Below, in pieces: positions 9,677 to 18,620 of a stretch of DNA of 64,000 bases. Position 1 is the first letter of the stretch, and every line of letters begins with the position of its first letter. The notes beneath the pieces are model-generated. The model was not told where the DNA came from. It worked only from the letters and a program-made list of their open reading frames with translations, and did not search any database. This DNA comes from Halioxenophilus aromaticivorans. Lineage in GTDB: Bacteria > Pseudomonadota > Gammaproteobacteria > Pseudomonadales > Cellvibrionaceae. The position numbers and the translations under genes are program-made. The DNA is taken from assembly GCF_042850945.1 (NCBI RefSeq), contig NZ_AP031496.1, positions 4,030,001-4,094,000 on the forward strand, in the 5' to 3' direction.

Positions 9677-11296
9677 ATGATCTACGACTACATTATTGTT
9701 GGCGCCGGCTCGGCAGGATGTGTGCTGGCAGACGCCCTCAGTGAAACCGGTAAACACCAAGTGTTAGTGATTGAGAGCGGGCCCAAAGACGACAGCTTTC
9801 TGCTTACTATGCCCCGGGGGATCGGAAAAATACTGCATCCGGAAAGCCCTTACGTTTGGCAATATGACGTCGACAAAGGGCTCGCCCAATTCACGCGTGG
9901 CGATAACAATAAAGAAACCTGGCTAAAAGGCCGTGTTCTGGGTGGCTCCAGTAGCATTAACGGTATGGTGTACGCCAGGGGGTTTGCCCATGACTACGAC
10001 CAGTGGGAAACCCTAGGGTGCAACGGTTGGAATTGGCACAATCTACGACCGCACTTTATGGCCCACGAACAACATGAACTTGGTAGCAACAATGAACGCG
10101 GCGCCGACGGCCCATTGCGCATCACGGTGCACCCTAAAAACGATAACGGTCAAGCCGTCCGGCACCTAAGTGATGCCATTTTACACGCTATGGCAGACAA
10201 CGGTATTACCACCACGGACGATACCAATGACAACGGCGGCGCAGGTTATCAACCCAGAACAATCTTCCAGGGTAAGCGCTGCAGTGCGGCGAAGGCATTT
10301 TTAAAACCGGCAATGCATCGGCATAATTTAACCGTAATGCACGATACTACCGTGCAAAAAATACTGTTCAACGAAAACCGCGCGATCGGTGTAGAACTGA
10401 AACACAACGGCAATATTATCCGTAAAGAAAGTCGCCGCGACATCATCCTGTCAGCCGGGGCCATTGAATCACCGAAACTGTTAATGCTATCGGGCATTGG
10501 TGATCGCGCGCATTTAACCGACCTGAAAATCCCGCTCGTACAACATGCGCCTGAAGTTGGCCAAAATCTGCAAGAGCATTTTTATATTCACACTCGATTT
10601 CGGGTCCGTAAAGGCAGCCTGAACAAAGCCTTCCAGGGTGTTGGATTAATCAAGAGCCTGTGCCGGTACCTATTAACGCACAAAGGCCCCTTCAGCCACG
10701 CCGCGCACGAACTGATCGCGTATAGCCGCAGCCAACCCAATATTACAAAGCCCGACTGCCAGATCGGTGTGGGTCTCTATTCACTGATTCCTCAAACATT
10801 CCCCCCACAACCCGATAAGTTTCCAGGGATCACCATCGGTGGCTACCCCTTACACCCAACCTCGAGAGGCCATTTACGGTTACAGTCAGCGCAACCCCAA
10901 GTGGCGCCAAAAATCCTGGCTAATTTTCTGAATACTGAAGACGATAAAAAGACCGCCGTCGCGCTGCTACGTCAAATCCGAAGTATTGCCCAACAATCTG
11001 CACTGGCTGATCATATCGAGGAAGAACTCAACCCTGGTGTCAACGCCACCAGCGATGAACAGTTATTGGCCTACTACCAAAACTATGGTGGCACGGCTTA
11101 TCATGTAGCCGGTACTTGCCGAATGGGCAGTGATCCAGGTGCAGTGGTGGATACTCGCACTAAGGTATGCGGTGTGGAGGGTTTACGGGTCGTGGATACG
11201 TCGATTTTTCCGCGCTTACCATCGGGTAACACCAATGCGCCAACCATGGCCGTAGCACGCTTTGCGTCCAGCCTGATTCTGGCAGACGCTCGGTAA
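9677..11296 (+). CDS. GMC-family FAD alcohol dehydrogenase/oxidase
   Basis: 539 residues. The N-terminal FAD-binding segment is IIVGAGSAGCVLADAL, followed by the GMC signature GRVLGGSSSINGMVYARG (about 94-111), the second signature GAIESPKLLMLSGIG, and the C-terminal catalytic part with His in YHVAGTCRMG and NTNAPTMAVA. Such enzymes (choline dehydrogenase and AlkJ relatives) oxidise primary alcohols to aldehydes and pass electrons to quinone or oxygen. The ribosome site AAAGG is 8 nt before the ATG. It is convergent with the aldehyde dehydrogenase gene at 11348, which would take the product further to the acid. Confidence 0.92.
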   Translation: MIYDYIIVGAGSAGCVLADALSETGKHQVLVIESGPKDDSFLLTMPRGIGKILHPESPYVWQYDVDKGLAQFTRGDNNKETWLKGRVLGGSSSINGMVYARGFAHDYDQWETLGCNGWNWHNLRPHFMAHEQHELGSNNERGADGPLRITVHPKNDNGQAVRHLSDAILHAMADNGITTTDDTNDNGGAGYQPRTIFQGKRCSAAKAFLKPAMHRHNLTVMHDTTVQKILFNENRAIGVELKHNGNIIRKESRRDIILSAGAIESPKLLMLSGIGDRAHLTDLKIPLVQHAPEVGQNLQEHFYIHTRFRVRKGSLNKAFQGVGLIKSLCRYLLTHKGPFSHAAHELIAYSRSQPNITKPDCQIGVGLYSLIPQTFPPQPDKFPGITIGGYPLHPTSRGHLRLQSAQPQVAPKILANFLNTEDDKKTAVALLRQIRSIAQQSALADHIEEELNPGVNATSDEQLLAYYQNYGGTAYHVAGTCRMGSDPGAVVDTRTKVCGVEGLRVVDTSIFPRLPSGNTNAPTMAVARFASSLILADAR

Positions 11297-11311
11297 TTTT
11301 GAATAGGGTAG

Positions 11312-11336
11312 GCACCCGGTTCAATGAACCGAGTGC
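11312..11336. terminator. Bidirectional terminator-like hairpin between convergent genes
   Basis: The arms GCACCCGGTTCA and TGAACCGAGTGC are complementary in 11 of 12 positions with one base between them. It sits 16 nt after the GMC stop and 12 nt beyond the end of the convergent aldehyde dehydrogenase. Flanking T/A runs are short. Confidence 0.5.
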
Positions 11337-11347
11337 ACGCTTTGGGA

Positions 11348-12826
11348 TCAACCAGCGTGAAAGCTAATGCTTTTGGTTTGACAAAAATCCAGCAGTCCGT
11401 GACGGCCTAATTCCCGACCAAAACCAGATCGTTTATAACCACCAAAAGGCGCCGAAGATAACATCGTGCCAGCGCCACCGTTGATAGAGACACCGCCGGT
11501 CCGCAATTGCAATGCCATGCGATACGCTTGCCCAACATCCTGGGAATAAATCATTCCGCCCAGCCCAAAATTTGACTCATTTGCCAACTCCACTGCTTCA
11601 TCGTCACTATCGAAACCAATCACAACACCTACTGGCCCGAAAATTTCTTCTTGAGCAATAAGCGATTGGTTGTCGACATTATCGAATAACGTTGGATTAA
11701 CATAAAAGCCTGTAGCCAAATCACTCGGGCGATCACCGCCAAACACCAGCGTTGCTCCACTATCGATGCCTGCGGCTATGTATTGCTCAACGCGTTGCGC
11801 GGCAGTCTCTCTAATTAACGGCCCCATCGTGACATCGGGCTGTTGCGGATTACCCACCTTAATGTGGGCAGACATTTGTTGTAACATCGCAACGTATTGC
11901 GCGCGCGCATCGTTGTGCACGAGGTGACGGGTCGTGAGCGCACAGCCCTGACCAGCCTGCAACGTAAAGCTCATCAACCCGGCCTGTGCTGCTTTTTGCA
12001 AATCGGCATCGCGCCTTATAATCAAAGCCGATTTGCCACCCAGCTCCATATGCAAGCGTTTTAACGTTGCGGATGCTTGGCTCATAATTTTCGCACCGAC
12101 TACATCCGAGCCAGTAAAGCTAACCATATCGATACGGGCATCTGTAGTGATCCGCTCTGCCAACCAAAGATCACCATTGATGATATTCAACACGCCCGCG
12201 GGCAACTCACTGTGTTCGGCCGCTTCGCCCAGCACCAGCGCTTGCAATGGCGTGTAGGGTGAGGGCTTTAAAATCACCGTATTGCCGGTTACCAACCCAT
12301 GAAACACTTTGACAATATTGAGGAAAAAGGGAAAGTTGTACGCGGTAATAGCCGACACCACACCGACCGGCTCGTAAACAAGTTGCCCACCACCCAGCAC
12401 CGTCGTACCATCCATGGCTTGTGACAGTTCCATAGGAACGGATTCTGGCTCCAGTCGCAGCGCCTCTTCAAGTAGATTGTGCGCATGCTTCATACTGGTA
12501 TCAAAATGTAGCGCCGCCGCAATCATCTGAGTCGCACCACATTCAGCAACGCACAAAGCAATAATGCGATCGCGTTGGGACATTAAATATTGATGAAATT
12601 TTCGTAACGATTCGACACGGCTCATGCGCGATCGCTGTGACCATAGGCCACTATCGAACGCTTGCCGTGCACTGGCAATCGCTAATTCCACTTCATTTTC
12701 GCCGGCGATGGGAACTTCGCCGATAACAGATTCATCAGCGGGATTGATGACCTCCTGGCGCAATAACGAATGATCATTAACCCATTGCCCATTGACAAAC
12801 AACTGATTACGAAGAAAACTTTCCAT
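11348..12826 (-). CDS. NAD(P)-dependent aldehyde dehydrogenase
   Basis: 492 residues, normal length. The general base is in HMELGGKSALI (Glu about 260), the nucleophile in AGQGCALTTR (Cys about 294), and the conserved EEIFGPV follows. Oxidises an aldehyde to the carboxylate. The ATG has GAGG 9 nt upstream. It is divergent from the TetR gene at 12980 and convergent with the GMC dehydrogenase, so the two enzymes make a plausible alcohol-to-acid pair feeding the acyl-CoA ligase at 6302. Confidence 0.95.
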   Translation of the reverse strand: MESFLRNQLFVNGQWVNDHSLLRQEVINPADESVIGEVPIAGENEVELAIASARQAFDSGLWSQRSRMSRVESLRKFHQYLMSQRDRIIALCVAECGATQMIAAALHFDTSMKHAHNLLEEALRLEPESVPMELSQAMDGTTVLGGGQLVYEPVGVVSAITAYNFPFFLNIVKVFHGLVTGNTVILKPSPYTPLQALVLGEAAEHSELPAGVLNIINGDLWLAERITTDARIDMVSFTGSDVVGAKIMSQASATLKRLHMELGGKSALIIRRDADLQKAAQAGLMSFTLQAGQGCALTTRHLVHNDARAQYVAMLQQMSAHIKVGNPQQPDVTMGPLIRETAAQRVEQYIAAGIDSGATLVFGGDRPSDLATGFYVNPTLFDNVDNQSLIAQEEIFGPVGVVIGFDSDDEAVELANESNFGLGGMIYSQDVGQAYRMALQLRTGGVSINGGAGTMLSSAPFGGYKRSGFGRELGRHGLLDFCQTKSISFHAG

Positions 12827-12849
12827 GGTGCATCGCCTCTTTTTTTATA

Positions 12850-12873
12850 TATGGTCACAGCCGCTATACCATA
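12850..12873. promoter_or_regulatory. Inverted repeat in the aldehyde dehydrogenase/TetR divergent promoter
   Basis: TATGGT and ACCATA are separated by 12 nt. It lies 24 nt from the start of the aldehyde dehydrogenase gene and about 107 nt from that of the TetR gene. It could be the binding site of the regulator at 12980; support is the position and symmetry only. Confidence 0.3.
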
Positions 12874-12979
12874 ATCGCGTTCGCACCATTTTAAAAACGA
12901 CTTTGGGTCGCATTTTGGCCTACGCCGGTAGCCAACGCCAATAACCGGGTGGCCAGCAAAGCACTTTGGACTTCAACCT

Positions 12980-13741
12980 ATGCCTAACCAACATCCGCCT
13001 CCCAAACCACGCAAAGCGCCCAAACAGAGCCGTTCACAGCACATGGTTAGCGCAATTTTAGATGCGTGTCTACGGATTCTGACCGACTACGGAGAGGAAG
13101 CACTCACACTGACGTTATTGGAAAAAATTTCCGGTGCCGGCAAAGGGTCCATATACCAATACTTCCCCAATCTTGAAGCCATCGTAGCGGCGCTTTATCA
13201 GCGTGAATGCCACCGAATGATCGATCAGGATTTACTGCGCTTAACCGCCGTCGATGAGCGTTGTAATAACAGCCTGGAATCACTTCTAGAAACCATGATT
13301 ACACTCAGTGTAAAAGCCCACGACAGATTACGCCGTTTGCATTCGTCCTTTCACGAACGTTACAGCACGTATTTTGATATTGGAAAAATGTATGGCGAAG
13401 ACTACGGCGTAATAAAGTTTGTCGAGGATATCTTTGTGCCTTTAGCACACAAAGAATACCCAGAAGCGACACTAGAAAGCCTAAGAGACGCCACCGTATT
13501 TGCATTACATGGGATGCAAAGTCAATATTTTACGGCGTTAGCGTTTTACCCAAACAAGATCTACGAACCCCACTTTTCACGCTACTTGGTAAAAACCGGA
13601 TTATGGATTCTTAACGAGTCCCTAATGTACAAAGAGGAAGACACCGCCATACCCAGCGCCTGCGACCAACGCGCACCCCAACCGTCAAAGCGCGAAAACG
13701 ATAATCGTAAAAGCGAAAACAGCGTACGGGGGCTTACCTAA
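12980..13741 (+). CDS. TetR-family transcriptional regulator
   Basis: 253 residues. An N-terminal helix-turn-helix domain spans about residues 17-65 (AILDACLRILTDYG, then LTLLEKISGAGKGSIYQYFPN, the typical TetR recognition helix ending YxYF). A divergent ligand-binding domain follows, and a polar tail of about 30 residues ends the protein. It is the only recognisable DNA-binding regulator gene in the window, so it is the first candidate to bind the repeated palindrome at 6244, 22246 and 24984. Its own promoter region lacks that motif. Divergent from the aldehyde dehydrogenase. The start has only a weak ribosome site. Confidence 0.92.
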   Translation: MPNQHPPPKPRKAPKQSRSQHMVSAILDACLRILTDYGEEALTLTLLEKISGAGKGSIYQYFPNLEAIVAALYQRECHRMIDQDLLRLTAVDERCNNSLESLLETMITLSVKAHDRLRRLHSSFHERYSTYFDIGKMYGEDYGVIKFVEDIFVPLAHKEYPEATLESLRDATVFALHGMQSQYFTALAFYPNKIYEPHFSRYLVKTGLWILNESLMYKEEDTAIPSACDQRAPQPSKRENDNRKSENSVRGLT

Positions 13742-13809
13742 GCTCCAATCTCGGTCTCACCCGAACAATTCGTTTGGGACTCAATCAATGCGCGGGGCCT
13801 AGCACCTAT

Positions 13810-15045
13810 TTATATCCGCTCAATGATAATGGCGGGCGCCATACCGGCAGCGGTGCACATCGTCACTAAGCCTCGATGTAAGCCCCGCCGCTCTAATTCA
13901 TCCAATACTGTACCGATTAACATCGCCCCGGTGGCTCCAATTGGGTGCCCCAAAGCAATTGCCCCGCCGTTAACATTGACTTTGTTGTAATCCAGTTCTA
14001 GGTCACGAACGCACTTCTCCACCACAACCGCGAAGGCTTCGTTGATTTCAAACAAATCGATATCCGCAACACACAGCCCAGCTTGGGCCAATACTTTTTC
14101 AATGGCCGGCCCCGGCGCGGTTAACATCAAACTGGGACTGTCGCCAGCGTTGGCCACAGCGATTACCCGCGCCCGCGGTGTAAGGCCATGCGCCCGGGCG
14201 AAATCAGAGGCGGCCAGCAAAAGCGCCGCCGAACCATCCACAACACCGGATGAGTTCCCCGCGTGATGAACGAAATTCATTTCCAACCCAGGGTATCGCT
14301 GTTGCACCAAACACCTTGCCGTGGTGCCTGATTCATCCATAGGATGATCCGCCATAGCCGCAAAAGCCGGGTCAAGCTGAGCCAGGCTTTCTCGACTGGT
14401 TTGTGGCCGCGGATTCTCATCACGCGCCAGCAGTAACTCTCCTTCAGCGTTGTATATCGACACTAGGGATTGATCAAAATACCGGTTTTGTATCGCCACT
14501 GCGGCACGTTGCTGACTGATAAATGCCAACTGGTCTAGGCTATCACGACCGATACCATCCAATGTAGCGATAACGTCGGCCGCAATCCCTTGATGAGTCA
14601 TCGGGTGAAGCGCGCGTAATTCAAGGTTGCCCCGATCAACGAAGGGGGATTGGCTTTTACTAAAGCTCGGAAACAGCGACATCATCTCTGTACCACCGGC
14701 GACCAGGAGCTGTTCAAAACCCGCGCGAATACTCGCCGCCGCGAAATTTACTGCCGACAAACCCGAACCACAGAATCGGTTAATCGTAATTCCGCCACAG
14801 GTCGGTGCATAGCCCGCCGCCAAAGCAGACAGGCGCCCCAGATCTCCACTTTGCAGTCCGATTTGTGAATTCGTCCCCCAAATTACATCATCTATCTCGG
14901 CGCTATCCACACCACTGCGCGCAGCCAGAGCCGTCAGTATCGCGGCTGATAAATGCTGCGGATGCAGGCCCGCGAGGCCGCCCTTACCCTGTTTGCCAAT
15001 CCCTCTGGGAGAACGACAGGCGTCTATTATCCAGGCTTCGTTCAT
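13810..15045 (-). CDS. Thiolase (acetyl-CoA C-acyltransferase)
   Basis: 411 residues with all thiolase residues: Cys in INRFCGSGLSA (about 91), HHAGNSSGVVDGSA, EINEAFAVV, NGGAIALGHPIGATG and Cys in VTMCTAAGM. I chose the second of two tandem ATG codons (15045), since AGGA then lies 6 nt away and the N-terminus matches that of its paralogue at 7876 (MNEAWIIDA). Last gene of the minus-strand run 22189-13810, where it would do the thiolytic step after the two dehydrogenase pairs. Convergent with the TetR gene. Confidence 0.95.
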   Translation of the reverse strand: MNEAWIIDACRSPRGIGKQGKGGLAGLHPQHLSAAILTALAARSGVDSAEIDDVIWGTNSQIGLQSGDLGRLSALAAGYAPTCGGITINRFCGSGLSAVNFAAASIRAGFEQLLVAGGTEMMSLFPSFSKSQSPFVDRGNLELRALHPMTHQGIAADVIATLDGIGRDSLDQLAFISQQRAAVAIQNRYFDQSLVSIYNAEGELLLARDENPRPQTSRESLAQLDPAFAAMADHPMDESGTTARCLVQQRYPGLEMNFVHHAGNSSGVVDGSAALLLAASDFARAHGLTPRARVIAVANAGDSPSLMLTAPGPAIEKVLAQAGLCVADIDLFEINEAFAVVVEKCVRDLELDYNKVNVNGGAIALGHPIGATGAMLIGTVLDELERRGLHRGLVTMCTAAGMAPAIIIERI

Positions 15046-15102
15046 CATGGTTCCTAATGGTGTTTTGTAGCGCGATGACGCTCAGAAGTCGCACTTAATG
15101 GG

Positions 15103-16131
15103 CTATCCAGCGATCAATGGCCACAAAGCCGGGCCGCCTGCGTTTATTACATTACGCCCTAAGCGTTCAGCCCAGTAATGGTCACTGCCCGCTTCTGCGC
15201 GCCATTGCCATAAACGTCGCGTTAACAGGTGCAACTCATGCTCTTGCGTGATACCGATGGCACCCAGTACCTGATGGGCGGCGCTGGCCGAAACTGTGGC
15301 AGCGCCACCGGTACAAATTTTTGCCACCGCGGCCGCGTGCGAGGCGTTAGTACAATCGCGCTGCTGACAAGCAAAAATAACGGCTGCTTGCGCCTGCGCT
15401 GTTTGCATGGCGATGTTGGCAACGTGATGCTGAATGGCCTGAAACTTACCAATAGTGCGACCAAATTGTTGGCGAGTATTGGCATAATCCACCGTCAATG
15501 CGAGCACTCGATCTAAAATGCCGCTGATCATAGCCGCACGAACAATCGCAAGGTCGGCCACTATATCCTGGCCCTGTAGAGCCGCACAGGCCGTGACGGG
15601 CTGGTGTTGCAGCGTCAGTGAAGCTGATGGAATACGAGCCAACGAATCCGCCTGCCGAAGACGTAAGTCTCCGGTGGCGACAACAAAAAGACATCGCTCC
15701 GTGTTCCGATGTGACTGACCAACCAGTGCATTGCACTGTGGCAACCAGGCTACCAGTTGGTCCTCTCCGGTAATCCGATTGTGATCGTCCAATTCAAACT
15801 CAGCGGTACTGATCGCAATGGGCCCTTCCGGTAAATCCAAACCAACCGCAGTCAGAGCACTGGCGCCGATGAGGGTTTCTGCCAAAGGTACCGGCGCGCC
15901 GTGCCAACCTAACGTACGCAACATGGGCAAGGTCTCTTGCCAACTGAGTCCCGCGCCAATATCTCCGCCGGCCAGAGCCAAAGCAGCCCCCTGCTGTTCA
16001 ACAGCAGACCATATATCAATGATCGGCAAACCCGCCTCAATGGCCACCAGTTTTGCAGGGTCGACTTGTCGAGTGAATAATTTATCCAGCTGATCAGCCA
16101 GAAGGGTTCCTATGTGCGTCTCTTGGCTCAT
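15103..16131 (-). CDS. Acyl-CoA dehydrogenase, beta-like subunit
   Basis: 342 residues, shorter than the usual 380. The C-terminal acyl-CoA dehydrogenase domain is clear (YANTRQQFGRTIGKFQAIQHH about 215-235; HQVLGAIGITQEHELHLLTRR near 290). The N-terminal part is divergent, and no residue in the usual places looks like the catalytic Glu. This is the pattern of the non-catalytic partner in alpha2beta2 steroid-type dehydrogenases (ChsE4-ChsE5 and relatives). The gene for the probable alpha partner, 16159-17313, ends 27 nt upstream. Confidence 0.88.
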   Translation of the reverse strand: MSQETHIGTLLADQLDKLFTRQVDPAKLVAIEAGLPIIDIWSAVEQQGAALALAGGDIGAGLSWQETLPMLRTLGWHGAPVPLAETLIGASALTAVGLDLPEGPIAISTAEFELDDHNRITGEDQLVAWLPQCNALVGQSHRNTERCLFVVATGDLRLRQADSLARIPSASLTLQHQPVTACAALQGQDIVADLAIVRAAMISGILDRVLALTVDYANTRQQFGRTIGKFQAIQHHVANIAMQTAQAQAAVIFACQQRDCTNASHAAAVAKICTGGAATVSASAAHQVLGAIGITQEHELHLLTRRLWQWRAEAGSDHYWAERLGRNVINAGGPALWPLIAG

Positions 16132-16158
16132 TTACAATTCGTCCTGTTTGATTGGGGT

Positions 16159-17313
16159 TCAGCGCAGGCCGAGCCCTCTGGCGATAATGCCGCACATGAT
16201 TTCATTGGTACCGCCACGCAACGAAAAACTGGGAACGGACTGTGTTAAATACCCTTGTAACTGTGATAAATGGTCATCGCCGATCAACGGCGAGTTATCC
16301 AATAATTCACGTGTCATTTCCGGCAGGCGTTGTTCCATTGTTGTCCCCAACAACTTGGTAACAGCGGCCTCTTGTAACGGCGTTTTACCTTCACTTAGCT
16401 GACTTAAAATTGACAAAGACATCTCTCTTAGCACGGTAATTTCTGCGAACGCCTGCCCTATTTTTCGTGCCGCCAGACGATCATTGGTGTCGTCGGTCAG
16501 GGCGCTCACGGTGGCCGGTAACAAAGGAAACGAACTCAGATAGCGATCCGGGCCGCTGCGCTCGAAGGTTAATTCGGCATTGACCTGTGCCCAGCCATCG
16601 CCCTCCTCGCCCACTAAGTCTTCATCAGCAATCGAAACGTTATCGAACACAATCTCATTAAAATGTGATTCGCCCGTCATGTCTTGTATGGGGTTGATTT
16701 CTATCCCGCTGCTTTGCAAGTCAATTAAAAACTGAGACAAACCTTTGTGTTTTTGCTCAGGAGAACCACTGGAGCGAAATAAACCAATCATAAAATCGCA
16801 TTCATTTGCGTAAGTGGTCCATATCTTACGACCGTTCAAACGCCACCCCCCGTCGATTTTTTCCGCACGCGAACGCAACGAGGCGAGATCTGAGCCACTG
16901 TCCGGCTCTGACAGACCAATACAAAAAGCCGATTCTCCAGCGGCTATTTTTGGAATCAACTTTTGCCTTTGCGCTTCAGTACCTACGCGTAAAATCAAGG
17001 GGCCACTTTGGCGATCCGCCACCCAGTGGGCGCCAACCGGTGCGCCCGCTGCCAGCATTTCTTCAACCACTACATAGCGCTCTACCACACTGCGCTCATG
17101 CCCCCCGTAGGCTTTGGGCCAAGTCATCCCAATCCAGCCCCGCTGGGCCACTGCCCGGCTAAACGCTCGATCAAACCCAGTCCAAGAGTGACCAACGTCC
17201 CAACCACTCCAGGTATTGCTGTAATCGGCCAAAAACGCCCTTACCTCTTCTCTCAACGCCTGACATTGGTCGGGTATTACAAATGGCGGAAAGCGAAATG
17301 GGGAGGAGTTCAT
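16159..17313 (-). CDS. Acyl-CoA dehydrogenase, alpha-like subunit
   Basis: 384 residues, full length. It has AYGGHERSVVERYVVVEEMLAAG, the FAD/acyl segment IGLSEPDSGSDLASLRSRAE, the WTTYAN stretch, and the C-terminal SLRGGTNEIMCGIIARGLGLR. It probably forms a heteromeric enzyme with the product of 15103-16131 and puts an alpha-beta double bond into a bulky CoA ester. Its ATG overlaps the stop of the CoA-transferase gene as TAATG, a sign of translational coupling. Confidence 0.92.
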   Translation of the reverse strand: MNSSPFRFPPFVIPDQCQALREEVRAFLADYSNTWSGWDVGHSWTGFDRAFSRAVAQRGWIGMTWPKAYGGHERSVVERYVVVEEMLAAGAPVGAHWVADRQSGPLILRVGTEAQRQKLIPKIAAGESAFCIGLSEPDSGSDLASLRSRAEKIDGGWRLNGRKIWTTYANECDFMIGLFRSSGSPEQKHKGLSQFLIDLQSSGIEINPIQDMTGESHFNEIVFDNVSIADEDLVGEEGDGWAQVNAELTFERSGPDRYLSSFPLLPATVSALTDDTNDRLAARKIGQAFAEITVLREMSLSILSQLSEGKTPLQEAAVTKLLGTTMEQRLPEMTRELLDNSPLIGDDHLSQLQGYLTQSVPSFSLRGGTNEIMCGIIARGLGLR

Positions 17314-18548
17314 TAAATGGCTCCCTGATGACGCAATTGTTCAATCTGAGTATCGTCCTGAGCCAACCATTCGCGCAGTACCTCCGAAGTATGTTCTCCT
17401 ATCTGCGGTGGCGGTAATCGATAGCTTGCCGGAGTCTCGCTAAAACGCATGGGGCTGGCTGCGCTTTTCACCTCACCCACCACGGGGTGTTGCTGACTGA
17501 CAATGAGTTGTCGGGCCAGTACCTGAGGGTCTTGAGCCAGATCGGCCATTTCATTAATCGGTCCACAGGAAACCGTACCGTCGTTCATGATCTTTACCCA
17601 CTCATCTTTTCCTTTACCTTTAAGCGCGCGGGTGACCAATTGCCGCAGGTCTTCTCGGTGAGCAACGCGCGCGCCCATGGTCGCGTAGCGTTCGTCGTCT
17701 GCCCACTCGGCATGCCCCAATACCTCGGCAAGACGGCCAAATTCTCGATCGTTGAACGTCGCAATTAGAATGTGACCATCGTCCACCTCAAACACGCCAT
17801 AGGGCGCAGCACTGGGGTGGTCATTACCAGTACGCCCCAGGGCGACATTGCCATTAAACCAACCAGAGAAAGTATTCAGCATGGCTGATAATTGCGCCTC
17901 GAACAGAGACACATCCACCTGCTGCCCTTGTCCAGTACTGTGACGATGGTTAACCGCCGACAACACGCCGATGGTGGCAAACAAACCCGCTGTAATATCA
18001 GCAATAGGCACGCCCACACGCATTGGGCCATCGCCGGCAACACCGTCGTGATGCCCGGTAACAGACATTAACCCAGCCATCGCTTGCACCAAATAATCGT
18101 AGCCGGACCGATGAGCATAGGGGCCTGTCTGACCAAAGCCTGTGACCGAACAATAAATTAAACCGGGGTTTACCGAGCGTAATTGCTCATAACCCAAACC
18201 GTATTTATCTAAAGTTCCGGTGCGGTAGTTTTCCAACAATATATCCGCTTTAGAGGCCAATTGACGCAGCAACGCTGCACCTTCTGGTTGGGAAAAATCA
18301 ACAGCGATCGACCGCTTATTACGGTTTACCGCTTGAAAATAAGTCGAATCGCCAACGCGATCAGTGCCATCATCTTGCTTCAACCACGGAGGGCCAACAC
18401 GACGGCAATCGTCGCCTTCGCCTTTGCGTTCGACCTTAACGACTTCGGCTCCTAAATCGCCCAGAATTTGACCTGCGTACGGGCCGGCTACTACTCGTGT
18501 CATATCCAATACGCGTAAACCGCTCAGCGGGCCTGACTTTTTACTCAT
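17313..18548 (-). CDS. CaiB/BaiF family (class III) CoA transferase
   Basis: 411 residues. The N-terminus LSGLRVLDMTRVVAGPYAGQ, the EVVKVERKGEGDDCR stretch, NRNKRSIAVDFSQPEG and the catalytic aspartate in PIADITAGLFA (about 178) define the family. It moves CoA from a donor thioester to an acid and so saves ATP in recycling the CoA. It stands between the two alpha/beta dehydrogenase pairs in the 22189-13810 run, so the acceptor or donor is probably a pathway intermediate. Confidence 0.94.
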   Translation of the reverse strand: MSKKSGPLSGLRVLDMTRVVAGPYAGQILGDLGAEVVKVERKGEGDDCRRVGPPWLKQDDGTDRVGDSTYFQAVNRNKRSIAVDFSQPEGAALLRQLASKADILLENYRTGTLDKYGLGYEQLRSVNPGLIYCSVTGFGQTGPYAHRSGYDYLVQAMAGLMSVTGHHDGVAGDGPMRVGVPIADITAGLFATIGVLSAVNHRHSTGQGQQVDVSLFEAQLSAMLNTFSGWFNGNVALGRTGNDHPSAAPYGVFEVDDGHILIATFNDREFGRLAEVLGHAEWADDERYATMGARVAHREDLRQLVTRALKGKGKDEWVKIMNDGTVSCGPINEMADLAQDPQVLARQLIVSQQHPVVGEVKSAASPMRFSETPASYRLPPPQIGEHTSEVLREWLAQDDTQIEQLRHQGAI

Positions 18549-18620
18549 GACGTTCTACTCAATATGGTTTCAATAAAGTGGCGTATACACACTGCACGAG
18601 AGCAATACCAAGCGCCGAAC

